Shown one piece after another: positions 46,495 through 55,403 of a stretch of DNA of 64,000 nt. The translations under genes and the position numbers were made by a program. The notes under the pieces were generated by a model. It was given only the letters and a program-made list of their open reading frames with translations. It had not been told where the DNA came from and ran no database searches. The DNA is from an uncultured Spirochaetaceae bacterium (lineage in GTDB: Bacteria; Spirochaetota; Spirochaetia; Sphaerochaetales; Sphaerochaetaceae). The stretch spans positions 1 to 64,000 of the forward strand of contig CALXMP010000007.1 of the NCBI GenBank assembly GCA_944389505.1. The letters are read 5' to 3'. The stretch's first letter is position 1. Each line of letters starts with the position of its first letter.

Positions 46495-47952
46495 ATGAGC
46501 GAGGACAATTCAATCAAGGTAATATCATTCAGGGCGATTCCCTTGGAAATAGATGGCAGATGGTCCGTGAGGATGGAGGCTGATGCCGATGTGGCTGCAG
46601 ATGGCGAATACATTGTCGAGGGTGAGATCCATAACGAAGCATCCTCCATGTCCGTCAAACTCAGCAAAGGCAGGCAGAGGATATCACTGGATGTAACGCC
46701 TGGGAGCGTTGAGCTGTGGTATCCGAAAGGCTATGGCTATCCCCATATATATCCATGCTCGATGAAAATCGGTGCCTGGATTGGCAATGCCATAATCGGG
46801 TTCAGGACCGCATCGTGGGATGATGGCTGGCTTTTGGTCAATGGACGGCGGATATATCTGAAATCCGCATACTGGAAGAATACCGATGACATAGAGCGCA
46901 CTGTAAGGAGCGCTGCCGATGCGAACATGAATGCGCTATATGCCGACAACCCCCCTGAAGAGCTCTGTAGAGCCGCAGACAGGCTTGGCATAATCGTGCT
47001 CAGCAGCAGGCCCGACCCGCTCCACCCTTCAGCTGTCGAAAGCGTCATGATGCTGCCCCATCCCGATATATCCCCTTCAATCCAGCCTTACCACCTCTTC
47101 CGTGATGGCAATGATGAGAAGGCATGCATTGAGAAGCTCAATGAACCTGGAAGCGGGAGGAAAGCGCTTTTCGGGATTGAGAAGACATTCAGGCGTCCAT
47201 CATCTTTCGACAAGCTGGTCTACCTCACAGAGCTTAAGTCTGCTTTCGATGCCATAAACGCCGTCACGGCGGAAAGGATTGCGACGGGAAGTTCAAAGGG
47301 AGCTTCAATCGGCACTCTCCGTGACAGCTCTGCCCTTTCGGAATCATCGCTTGCCTCCGATGGAAGCTGGAAGATCCTCCACTATGCGGCAAGGCTTCTA
47401 TATGCACCTCTCTGTCCTCTTATGGAGATCGATGGCACAAAGCTCAGGATCTACGCAGTGAACAGCGGAGAGAAGGAGGAGAACATAGAGCTGTCGGTAA
47501 AGATCCGCGATTTCCATGGCGTGAAGAAGGATGCGAGGGAGTATGCCGCAACGCTTATGCCGATGGAGGCGAAGCTCTTCGATGAGATAGAGCTTGGACG
47601 TGTAATGCGCAACGAGTATTTCTGCTATGCAAAGCTTGCGACCAAGAACTCGCTGAGGGAAAGGAACATACTGCTCGATTCCCCTGCCCACCTCAAGCTT
47701 CAGCCGCCGCACATCAAGGCTGAATGCAAAAAGACAGGCCCGAGATCCATATCGATAAAGCTGACGGCGGAGAAGCCTGCATTCTATGTGGTAATCGACT
47801 CCGGCTCCATGCGCGGAACATTCTCTGACAACATGATCTCCGTACGCCCCTCGGCAGAGAAGAACATTGTCTTCATGACGGAGGAAGAGGCAGATCTCGA
47901 CAGATTCAGGGAGAATATGAGGATTATGGATCTCTACACAGCGATGTGCTAG
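46495..47952 (+). CDS. GH2 beta-mannosidase-like protein lacking a catalytic barrel
   Basis: 485 residues. PGSVELWYPKGYGYPHIY, IIGFRTASWDDGWLLVNGRRIYLKSAYW and ANMNALY match the second beta-sandwich and the first strand of the barrel in GH2 beta-mannosidases. DGSWKILHYAARLLYAPLCPLM matches their segment just after the barrel, followed by a beta-rich C-terminal part. Family members have 750-900 residues. Here only about 150 residues lie between these landmarks, and the NE acid/base motif is not seen. So the (beta/alpha)8 barrel is collapsed and glycosidase activity is unlikely. It may be a carbohydrate-binding relic. The ATG at 46495 follows GGAGG. The TAG overlaps the converging dehydrogenase stop in CTAG. 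Confidence 0.7.
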   Translation: MSEDNSIKVISFRAIPLEIDGRWSVRMEADADVAADGEYIVEGEIHNEASSMSVKLSKGRQRISLDVTPGSVELWYPKGYGYPHIYPCSMKIGAWIGNAIIGFRTASWDDGWLLVNGRRIYLKSAYWKNTDDIERTVRSAADANMNALYADNPPEELCRAADRLGIIVLSSRPDPLHPSAVESVMMLPHPDISPSIQPYHLFRDGNDEKACIEKLNEPGSGRKALFGIEKTFRRPSSFDKLVYLTELKSAFDAINAVTAERIATGSSKGASIGTLRDSSALSESSLASDGSWKILHYAARLLYAPLCPLMEIDGTKLRIYAVNSGEKEENIELSVKIRDFHGVKKDAREYAATLMPMEAKLFDEIELGRVMRNEYFCYAKLATKNSLRERNILLDSPAHLKLQPPHIKAECKKTGPRSISIKLTAEKPAFYVVIDSGSMRGTFSDNMISVRPSAEKNIVFMTEEEADLDRFRENMRIMDLYTAMC

Positions 47953-48950
47953 AGGCTCTTGACTCTCTCCCACACCTCATCGATCACAGGGATTCCATTC
48001 TGGAGGTTATCCTGACGGATCATGTATGAATGCTCTCCAGGATAGAGGACCTTGCCGTCCTCTTCCACGGGAGCCGAGGACTGTGTGAAATCGATGATCC
48101 TTGAGATGATGCTATCCTCATCATCCATGCTCCCGGTCATGCGTGGATCGAATGCCATCATAATCTGAGTCACACCCGATTCTGCTCCGGATGATGTTAT
48201 ATCTCCGACAGTATTGCCAAGTGCTAGCATCGAGCCAAGAAGATCAAGCGCCAGCGAGAGTCCGCTTCCCTTATGATAGCCTATCGGGAGGCTTCTTCTT
48301 GTCTTCTCGATCGCTGCGGGATCATCTGTAAGCTTTCCATCCTCATCGTATCCTCCTGGGAACGGAAGCTTTTTACCATTGAGACGATAGAGCTCAAGCT
48401 TGCCATATGAGAACTGTGACATCGCAATATCCAGGACGAAATGGACTCCATTCCTCCTTGGAACAGATATCACAAGCGGATTATTCCCGAGCTTTGGATC
48501 CCTTCCTCCCCAAGGAGGGAGGTTGGCTATTGTATTTGTCCAACAGATAGAGGCATACCCCTTTCCTGCTGCCCTGAGGCCATATGTACCACCGCGGAGC
48601 CAGTGGTTGTTGTTTCCGAGCGCTACTATGCCGACGGCATGTTCTGAAGCGAGCTCCATAGCCCTGTCGATGGCAAGAGCAGCATTCACGGGTCCGAAGC
48701 CCCTATGCCCATTCCAGCGCTCGAATGCACCAGCACGAAAGACGGTCTCAGCCCTTGCCGATGGATTTATTAAGCCTTTGTCCGTATCCTCGATAATCTT
48801 CGGAAACCGATTCAGGCCATGGGTGTATACGCCATCAAGGCTATTGTCAGCGAATATGGATGCGGCAATCTCCGCCTCCTCATTGCCGAAGCCGTGCCTC
48901 AGAAGTATTGAACGGAAAGTCTCCTTCATAGTCTCATATGGAACTCTCAT
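47949..48950 (-). CDS. dlgD: Ldh-family oxidoreductase, 2,3-diketo-L-gulonate reductase-like
   Basis: 333-residue NAD(P)H-dependent enzyme of the malate/L-lactate dehydrogenase (YlbC/YjmC/YiaK) family. It aligns well with E. coli YiaK/DlgD in GVYTHGLNRFPKII, ALGNNNHWLRGGTYG, ICWTNTIANLPPWGG, GNNPLVISVP and GYHKGSGLSLALDLL, so a sugar-acid substrate is likely. The catalytic His is in NNNHWLRGG or THGLNRF. No other L-gulonate or ascorbate pathway genes lie nearby. It is eight bases downstream of the RNA methyltransferase gene. Confidence 0.85.
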   Translation of the reverse strand: MRVPYETMKETFRSILLRHGFGNEEAEIAASIFADNSLDGVYTHGLNRFPKIIEDTDKGLINPSARAETVFRAGAFERWNGHRGFGPVNAALAIDRAMELASEHAVGIVALGNNNHWLRGGTYGLRAAGKGYASICWTNTIANLPPWGGRDPKLGNNPLVISVPRRNGVHFVLDIAMSQFSYGKLELYRLNGKKLPFPGGYDEDGKLTDDPAAIEKTRRSLPIGYHKGSGLSLALDLLGSMLALGNTVGDITSSGAESGVTQIMMAFDPRMTGSMDDEDSIISRIIDFTQSSAPVEEDGKVLYPGEHSYMIRQDNLQNGIPVIDEVWERVKSL

Positions 48951-48958
48951 GTACCCTC

Positions 48959-50095
48959 CTATATGCGCTCAAGAAGATATGCGCTCTCCTCATGTCCTGA
49001 GCCAGGATAGAAATCGAAGACGCGTGCTTTGGTTATCCTGTATCCATCGATATACTGCATATCCCTCGCCGCGGTCACGCTATTGCATGATACATAGATG
49101 ATCCTCTCCGGCTTCCATGATGAGATAAGCTGGCAGGTATCCTTGCCCAATCCTGTACGCGGAGGATCGACAATCACGGTATCAGCACGCCTGCCGCTCT
49201 TCCTGCCCCATGACAGCGCATCGGAGGCGAATGAGTGGGCAGATGGAGCGTTCTTCTTCGACAGCGTCAGGCAGCGTTTGTCACGTTCGACAGCGTACAC
49301 GGTCTTCCCTCTTCCTTCAAAGAGCGCAGAGAATGTACCCACCCCGCTATACAGATCCATGATGGATGTGCCCACGGCATTTGAACGCACGAAATCGAAA
49401 AGAGGAGGAAGAAGTGATGGATTGGACTGGAAAAACACATCGCCAGCAACATAGTACCGTATACCGTCCACGGTCATGATTACAGACCTGTCGGAGAATG
49501 TGACCTCATCATCACCATCGAATGCACGGACTTCGGCAATCCCTGTCTCCCTGTCTATCTCACCTCTGAACATGGAGGCTCTGCCTTCCTCGATGATCTT
49601 CTTCCCATCAGAAAGGAGGGAAGAAAGCCTAGGCGTGAGCATCGGACAGCTTTCTGCATGGATAATCGATGAGGACCTTCTGGCGAGGAATCCCCACTCC
49701 TTGCTGCGTATATCCACATGGAAGCGGGCACGGTGGCGGTATCCGCTGAAGCTGCCATAGACAGGTGAATCGAACGGTGGAAGCTCATTCAGCCCAGCTA
49801 TGCGGCGGAGATTGTCCTTTACGATCTCCTCCTTCAGCTCAGCGCTGCTCTTCTCATCGACTATCTGGAACGAACAGCCCCCGCATCTGCCATAGTACGG
49901 ACAGACAGGAACACGCCGCATCGGCGATGGTTCAATGACTGCAGTGCAGTCAGCTGCTATATATCCATTGCGCTCTTCCCTGATGCTGTATTCGACAAGC
50001 TCTCCGGGAAGCGCTCCATCTACGAAAACAGCCTTGCTGCCATCATGGGCAAGACCAAGGGCATCCGATACGATCTTCTCAATCCTTACAGCCAT
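48959..50095 (-). CDS. RNA (uracil-5-)-methyltransferase, TrmA/RlmD family
   Basis: 378 residues. An N-terminal TRAM-like part is followed by the iron-sulfur motif CPYYGRCGGC (about 65-74, with a further Cys in HAESCPML). The SAM domain has MDLYSGVGTFSALF, VIVDPPRTGLGKD (catalytic site for uracil) and IIYVSCNSVTAARD with the nucleophilic Cys. It forms 5-methyluridine in 23S rRNA or tRNA. The iron-sulfur cysteines favour an RlmD/RlmC-type enzyme. The start overlaps the M3 peptidase stop by 10 bases. Confidence 0.9.
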   Translation of the reverse strand: MAVRIEKIVSDALGLAHDGSKAVFVDGALPGELVEYSIREERNGYIAADCTAVIEPSPMRRVPVCPYYGRCGGCSFQIVDEKSSAELKEEIVKDNLRRIAGLNELPPFDSPVYGSFSGYRHRARFHVDIRSKEWGFLARRSSSIIHAESCPMLTPRLSSLLSDGKKIIEEGRASMFRGEIDRETGIAEVRAFDGDDEVTFSDRSVIMTVDGIRYYVAGDVFFQSNPSLLPPLFDFVRSNAVGTSIMDLYSGVGTFSALFEGRGKTVYAVERDKRCLTLSKKNAPSAHSFASDALSWGRKSGRRADTVIVDPPRTGLGKDTCQLISSWKPERIIYVSCNSVTAARDMQYIDGYRITKARVFDFYPGSGHEESAYLLERI

Positions 50096-51774
50096 TTTCC
50101 CAGCCTCTCTACATATGATGAGATCAGGTTGATTCCTGCCTGCCAGAATGACCTGTCCGTTATATCAGCACCGACAGCCGAAGCAGCATCCTCCGCACTC
50201 ATGGAGCCTGTGCGCCGTAGAAGATCCCTGTACTGAGAGGGAAAATCCGGCTCATCGCGCTTCATCAGCAATGATAGCGCGAAAAGCTCCCCAAATGCAT
50301 ACGGATAGTTGTAATAGGAGAAATCCGCGGAGTAGTAATGCGACTTCACTGCCCACATATACGGATGCCATTCAGAAAGCGTATCGCCATATGCCCTCTT
50401 CTGTGCATCAAGCATCATCGAAGCACAGTCATCCGCTGTCACGGCCCCATCCGCAACCCGCTCGAATGCAGCTCTTTCGAAAAGATATCTTGAGTAGATG
50501 TCCACAATCGTCTGCGATGCAGCCTGCAGGAACTGCTCTATGGCAAAGAGCTCCCCTTCCCCGCCCCTCTCCTCTTCGAGGATATGCATGAAGACAAGCT
50601 TCTCAGAGAATGTGGAGGCTGTCTCCGCAAGCGTCATCGGGTATGACGAGAGAGACATCGGCAGCTTCGATAGCAGATGGTCATGATAAGCATGCCCAAG
50701 CTCATGGCTCAAGGTCAGGACGCTGTCATATGAACCATCGAAGTTCATGAACACGCGGCTTTCGCCTGTAAGCGGGAAATAGGTATCATAGGCACCGCCT
50801 GCCTTGCCCTCATGCATGACGGCATCGACCCACCCTGATCCGATAGCCATCTCTGCAAAATTCCCCACATCAGGAGAGAAAGCACTGAATGATGATACAA
50901 CGATATCGCGGGCAGAGGAGAATGTGTACTTCCTATCAGAACCACCGACAGGTGCAAAGAGATCAAAGAATGAGAAATCATCTATGCTCAGGAGCCTTGC
51001 CTTGATCCTGAAATACTCATGGAAGATCGGAAGTGAGTCCTCAATCACGGAGATAAGGGCATCAAATGTCCTCTTTGATATCCTCGATTCAGAGAGCGAA
51101 CGGTCAAGCGGATCTTCCCATCCCCGCTTCGCATCGAGCGTCAGCACACTGCCTTTGATGCCTGAAAGGGCATAGGCGAAGGAAGATGAATGGCGCTTTA
51201 GGAGAGCAAGCTCTTCGCCGAAGGCTTTCTTCCTAACATCCCTGCTTCCAGAAGAAGCAAGTGCACGAAGCTCCGTAAGCGTCCTCCCCTCAGATATCGA
51301 GGAGGCAAGGTTCTCCTGTAAGTGCTCCCATAGAGAAGATCCAGAGATTGATAGATCCGCAGCTAGAGCCTCCTCGTCAGGAGTCATCAGATGCTTCTTC
51401 ATCTGTCTTATCTCTGAGACTATATACCGGTATTCATCGGGAACATCGCCCTCATCAGGGAATGCCCTGAGAAATGCATCCTCTGCCTTGCTGAACTCCG
51501 CCTCGGCCCTCTCTGCCGCGGCCACTGCCTTGAGATACTGGGCAGATGAGGAATCGGTTGAAAGGAGCGCAGATGCATAGGCTGTAAGATTCACAGCTAT
51601 GGCAAGTCCCTCATCCCTTATCCCGACAAGCTCCATGCAGGATGCACCATTGCTGGCTGCTTTCCTGAGATCCTCTCCTATTCTGCCAAGGCGGAGGATA
51701 TCATCATTGAAGGCGTCAGATGATGGCGAAGGATATATGCTGCAGAGATTCCACTGGGGTATTCGGTCATCCAT
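50086..51774 (-). CDS. M3 family oligoendopeptidase (PepF-like)
   Basis: 562-residue cytoplasmic zinc peptidase cleaving short peptides. The zinc site LSHELGHAYHDH lies in the C-terminal catalytic domain, with the third ligand Glu in MTLAETASTFSEKL. KSHYYSADFSYYNYPYAFGELFAL is the conserved substrate-binding end of PepF proteins. The length is slightly shorter than typical PepF (about 600). The ATG at 51774 has no clear Shine-Dalgarno, 15 bases after the ABC ATPase stop. Confidence 0.92.
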   Translation of the reverse strand: MDDRIPQWNLCSIYPSPSSDAFNDDILRLGRIGEDLRKAASNGASCMELVGIRDEGLAIAVNLTAYASALLSTDSSSAQYLKAVAAAERAEAEFSKAEDAFLRAFPDEGDVPDEYRYIVSEIRQMKKHLMTPDEEALAADLSISGSSLWEHLQENLASSISEGRTLTELRALASSGSRDVRKKAFGEELALLKRHSSSFAYALSGIKGSVLTLDAKRGWEDPLDRSLSESRISKRTFDALISVIEDSLPIFHEYFRIKARLLSIDDFSFFDLFAPVGGSDRKYTFSSARDIVVSSFSAFSPDVGNFAEMAIGSGWVDAVMHEGKAGGAYDTYFPLTGESRVFMNFDGSYDSVLTLSHELGHAYHDHLLSKLPMSLSSYPMTLAETASTFSEKLVFMHILEEERGGEGELFAIEQFLQAASQTIVDIYSRYLFERAAFERVADGAVTADDCASMMLDAQKRAYGDTLSEWHPYMWAVKSHYYSADFSYYNYPYAFGELFALSLLMKRDEPDFPSQYRDLLRRTGSMSAEDAASAVGADITDRSFWQAGINLISSYVERLGKWL

Positions 51775-51789
51775 AGGGGCATGATAGCA

Positions 51790-52350
51790 TCATGGAAGAC
51801 AGATAGTGAAGTCCGCTCCAAGGAGTGAGATATCCTCCTCATCATGCGAGATAAATACCATTGTCCTGCCAGCCCTGAACGAAGAGAGCCTGCGAGCTGC
51901 CCCGCGCCTTGAAACATCATCAAGCGCCCGGAAAGGCTCATCAAGGAAGAGTGCATCCCCATCGAGCAGCATGAAGCGCGCTATCGCAAGCTTCCTTCTC
52001 ATCCCTCCGGAAAGCTCCAAGACCTTTTTTTCACCATCCTCAGCCAGGCCTGCATCGGAAAGCGCCCGTTCAGCACTCTCCTTGTCAGGAGCGACAGCCA
52101 GGAGATTGGAAATAGCTGAGATATTCTCCACAAGCCTGTCCTCCTGGAAGAGGATCAGTGGACGCTCAGGAAGATTCTCCACGCTCCCCTCGAACTCTCT
52201 GTCGAGTCCTGAAAGGATGCGCATAAGCGTCGTCTTTCCCGATCCTGAGGGACCGATTATGGCCGTGCATTTCCCTTCGGGGATATCAAAGACAGCATCG
52301 CTGATTACAACCTCGCTGCCGAATACCTTCTTCCTGATTACAGCTCTCAT
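51790..52350 (-). CDS. ABC transporter ATPase (NMT1/nitrate-sulfonate type), short
   Basis: 186 residues. Walker A GPSGSGKTT, Q-loop LFQEDRLVENISA, signature LSGGMRRK, Walker B ALFLDEPFRALDD and HDEED with the switch His are all present. It ends soon after the switch, about 50-60 residues short of typical TauB/SsuB ATPases, but no motif is lost. The ATG overlaps the permease stop (ATGA). It powers the permease and binding protein encoded just upstream. Confidence 0.88.
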   Translation of the reverse strand: MRAVIRKKVFGSEVVISDAVFDIPEGKCTAIIGPSGSGKTTLMRILSGLDREFEGSVENLPERPLILFQEDRLVENISAISNLLAVAPDKESAERALSDAGLAEDGEKKVLELSGGMRRKLAIARFMLLDGDALFLDEPFRALDDVSRRGAARRLSSFRAGRTMVFISHDEEDISLLGADFTICLP

Positions 52351-53102
52351 CTCATCAACCTCCCCGCAAGCTTTGAAGACAGAAGAAGGAATAGCCTCTC
52401 AAACAGGAATGCAAGGATGACGATGGTTACAGTCCAGGCAAAGAGATCGGGAGTCGAGAGATAGATCTTGGCCTCATAGACCCTCTCTCCGATTGACCCA
52501 TCAGGCAGTCCTATTACTTCAGCCGCAATCCCGCTCTTCCATGCAAGCCCCAATGCAATCGAGAGAGACGAGAGGAAATATGGAAGGACGGACGGGATAT
52601 AGATATAACGTAAGCGCTTCATAAGACGGACATGGTATGCATCGGCCATCTCGATAAGCTCCTTCGGCGTCTCGTCGATGCCCTTCAGCACATTCGTATA
52701 GACAATCGGAAAGACCATCAGCGCGGAGATGAGGGCGGAAAGATTCCTTGATGATACCCATACAAGCGCAAGTATGACGATGGAAGCCACCGGAGTCGCC
52801 CTCACTATCCTTACAAGCGGATCCATAAGTATGCGGAACCAGACGAAGGATGACGAGAGCCACGCTGCAGCAAGGGCTATTGCCAGCGACAGTATGAACC
52901 CGATCAGGATTCTCGAGAGCGTGAAAGCCGCCGACATCCAGAACTGGGATTCCTGCACAAGCGCAGCAAGCCTTTCAGCGACACTGAAAGGCGAAGGGAG
53001 GAAGAGATCCTCCCCTATCATGATGGAAGCTATCCACCAGATAGCAATCCAGAATACTATAGCTGCTGCCTTATACTTCCTGCTGAACAAAGTAGAAATC
53101 AT
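52347..53102 (-). CDS. ABC transporter permease (TauC/SsuC type)
   Basis: 251-residue inner-membrane protein with about six helices. The ATPase-contact loop is ADAYHVRLMKRLRYIYIPSVLPYFLSSLSI, and APVASI-like RATPVASIVILALVWV is conserved. GLAWKSGIAAEVIG is the C-terminal signature. ATG at 53102 lies 32 bases inside the end of the binding-protein gene, so translation is coupled; the preceding TTG (53105) is less likely. Confidence 0.9.
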   Translation of the reverse strand: MISTLFSRKYKAAAIVFWIAIWWIASIMIGEDLFLPSPFSVAERLAALVQESQFWMSAAFTLSRILIGFILSLAIALAAAWLSSSFVWFRILMDPLVRIVRATPVASIVILALVWVSSRNLSALISALMVFPIVYTNVLKGIDETPKELIEMADAYHVRLMKRLRYIYIPSVLPYFLSSLSIALGLAWKSGIAAEVIGLPDGSIGERVYEAKIYLSTPDLFAWTVTIVILAFLFERLFLLLSSKLAGRLMR

Positions 53103-54024
53103 CAAGAGGGGCCTTGCCTCCTACTGCCTGCGGATTCTGGGTCTCAAGGACAGAGAGATAGAATGAGAGCGCTTCATGCATCTCCTCCCCATCAATCATC
53201 ACTATATTGCAGTACGGAATCGCAGCCTCAGCGGCCTTCTCAGGCACTATACCGAGCGATGCGACGACGGAAGCCGCTCTGGAATCGCTCGTCACAAAGC
53301 TGACGGAATCACTGTAATCAGAGAGGAATGCCTTTATTGCATCAGGATGCTCTGCCGCGAAATCGCGGTTGACTATCGTTACTCCTGTGATAAGTCCCAG
53401 TCCAGTGGCATCCTGCCAGAGCTGATTGAGATCCAGCGCTATCCTTATCGAGCTATCTGAGAGCACTGCAGTAGCCGCAAATGGCTGCGGAAGCATCGCA
53501 ACACCATTGGTATCGCTCTTGAGCGCCGCAACGCATTCGGCATGCTCGCTCTTCCATTCGATGAAGACATCCTTACCTACCTCAAGACCATTGGCAGAAA
53601 GAACATATTCTAGCGCATACTCAGGTGTTGCACCCTTTCCCGCTGAATAGATAGTACGACCTCTCAGATCATCGATGGACTGTACTGTATTTCCTTTCTC
53701 TGCAATATAGAGCACACCCAGTGTATTGATTGCCAGAGCCTGTATCTTTCCATTTGTCCTGTTGTACAGAACGGATGCAAGATTTGCAGGGATAGCCGCT
53801 ATATCGACATCGCCGCGCACGACAAGAGGAACGACAGCATCGGGAGAACCTTCGAGCGTGAACTCATAGCTATTGCCGCTGACAGGACCCTCAGCTGCCT
53901 TCTCCATAAGACCGCAGAGCCCCATGGCTGTCGGTCCGCGCATGGCCGCGATGCGGATATTCTCCGCAGAAGCGGGTATAACTAGGAGAACCATTACCAG
54001 AATAGAAAGACAGATCTTCTTCAT
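53071..54024 (-). CDS. NMT1/THI5-like substrate-binding protein
   Basis: 317 residues with a signal peptide (MKKICLSILVMVLLVIPASA). The mature part begins ENIRIAAMRGPTAMGL, and LRGRTIYSAGKGATPEYALEYVL plus VAMLPQPFAATAVL follow the NMT1/TauA layout. Related systems carry thiamine precursors, sulfonates or nitrate. The RGPTA start resembles proteins listed only as ABC solute-binding, so the ligand is open. First gene of the transporter, 50 bases downstream of an NtrC-type regulator gene that might control it. Confidence 0.88.
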   Translation of the reverse strand: MKKICLSILVMVLLVIPASAENIRIAAMRGPTAMGLCGLMEKAAEGPVSGNSYEFTLEGSPDAVVPLVVRGDVDIAAIPANLASVLYNRTNGKIQALAINTLGVLYIAEKGNTVQSIDDLRGRTIYSAGKGATPEYALEYVLSANGLEVGKDVFIEWKSEHAECVAALKSDTNGVAMLPQPFAATAVLSDSSIRIALDLNQLWQDATGLGLITGVTIVNRDFAAEHPDAIKAFLSDYSDSVSFVTSDSRAASVVASLGIVPEKAAEAAIPYCNIVMIDGEEMHEALSFYLSVLETQNPQAVGGKAPLDDFYFVQQEV

Positions 54025-54074
54025 AGAAGCCTCCGTCCCTGATTATAACCACGGGAAAAAGCATGGTCTATGGC

Positions 54075-55403
54075 TCACAGATCGATGCCATACTCCTGAA
54101 TCTTCGTTATCAGCGTACGTCTCGAAATCCCGAGCTCCTCTGCGCTCCTTGTCCTGTTGCCTTCCCAGCGATGGAGCGACCGGATTATCGCATTGCGCTC
54201 GATATCCTTCAGCGACTGCGCATCCTGAACGGGTATGGTATCCTTGCCATCACCACGGCCAAGGGCCTGCCTGAGATCGAGATCACGGACTTCGATCACA
54301 TCGGAATCGGCGAATATCATCGCACGCTCGATCACATTCTCAAGCTCCCTGACATTGCCGTAGAACGGATGCTGGGACAATGCGGCAAGAGCATCTGGGG
54401 AGAATCCCTTTATCCTCATTCCCATTGATTCAGCGTATTTCGCAAGGATTGCCTGGGCAAGCACCGGGATATCATCAGGGCGCTCTCTAAGAGGCGGTAT
54501 GCGGATTCTGACGACGTTCAGCCTGTAGAAGAGATCCTCCCTGAATGTCCCTTCCCTGACCATATCCTCAAGATTCCTGTTTGTGGCAGCCACAATCCTG
54601 GCGTTGATAGGGATTTCAGAGGTACCGCCGAGCCTGGTTATCTTCTTCTCCTGAAGCACACGCAGTATCTTGACCTGAAGAGCTGCAGGCATATCACCGA
54701 TCTCATCCAGGAACAATGTCCCGCCTGACGCGAGCTCGAAAAGACCAGGCTTGCGTCCATCGGCACCGGTGAATGCCCCCTTCTCATAGCCAAAGAGCTC
54801 GGACTCGATGAGATTTTCCGGGACTCCGCCGATATTTATAGCCATGAATGGCCCTGATGATACGGAGGAAAGGGCATGAATCTGCCGTGCCGCGACCTCC
54901 TTTCCCGTACCGGACTCTCCTGTTATCAGGACAGTTGCGGATGATGGTGCGATGCGCTCTATGATCCTTCGGATCTGCTCGACAGAGCTGCTTGCTCCCA
55001 AAAATCCAGAGCTCTTCTTCTCGCCCTCTGCCGCATTCATAAGGTTCTGGGCCTTCACCAGTCCCTTGAGCTTTATCAGCAGCTCATCGGGATCGAAAGG
55101 CTTAACGAGATAGTCGTCTGCCCCCTCCTTCAGCGCCGTCACAGCATCGTTGATATCCCCATGGGCACTGATCATCATGACAGGAACACGGAATCCCTCA
55201 GCACGTATCCACCTCAGCAGTCCCAGTCCATCGAGGCCGGGCATCCTGAGATCCGCCACGATAGCATCATAGCGCTCCGAAGCAATCATACGCTGGGCAG
55301 AGAGCCCATTCTCGGCGCAATCGGCATCGATACCTTCAAGATTCAGCAGCCTCTTAAGCAGCTTCCTGATATTCTCCTCATCATCGCAGACCAGAACTTT
55401 CAA
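54075..55403 (-). CDS. Sigma-54-dependent response regulator (NtrC family)
   Basis: 442 residues. Receiver domain ([14 protein letters not shown]; phospho-acceptor Asp in [12 protein letters not shown]), AAA+ domain ([16 protein letters not shown] loop that contacts sigma-54, [12 protein letters not shown]) and Fis-type helix-turn-helix ([23 protein letters not shown]). It activates promoters read by RpoN. The start is TTG at 55403 with GGGAG six bases upstream, overlapping the kinase stop (TTGA). Its target genes are not evident; no convincing sigma-54 promoter was found by eye. Confidence 0.94.
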   Translation of the reverse strand: MKVLVCDDEENIRKLLKRLLNLEGIDADCAENGLSAQRMIASERYDAIVADLRMPGLDGLGLLRWIRAEGFRVPVMMISAHGDINDAVTALKEGADDYLVKPFDPDELLIKLKGLVKAQNLMNAAEGEKKSSGFLGASSSVEQIRRIIERIAPSSATVLITGESGTGKEVAARQIHALSSVSSGPFMAINIGGVPENLIESELFGYEKGAFTGADGRKPGLFELASGGTLFLDEIGDMPAALQVKILRVLQEKKITRLGGTSEIPINARIVAATNRNLEDMVREGTFREDLFYRLNVVRIRIPPLRERPDDIPVLAQAILAKYAESMGMRIKGFSPDALAALSQHPFYGNVRELENVIERAMIFADSDVIEVRDLDLRQALGRGDGKDTIPVQDAQSLKDIERNAIIRSLHRWEGNRTRSAEELGISRRTLITKIQEYGIDL

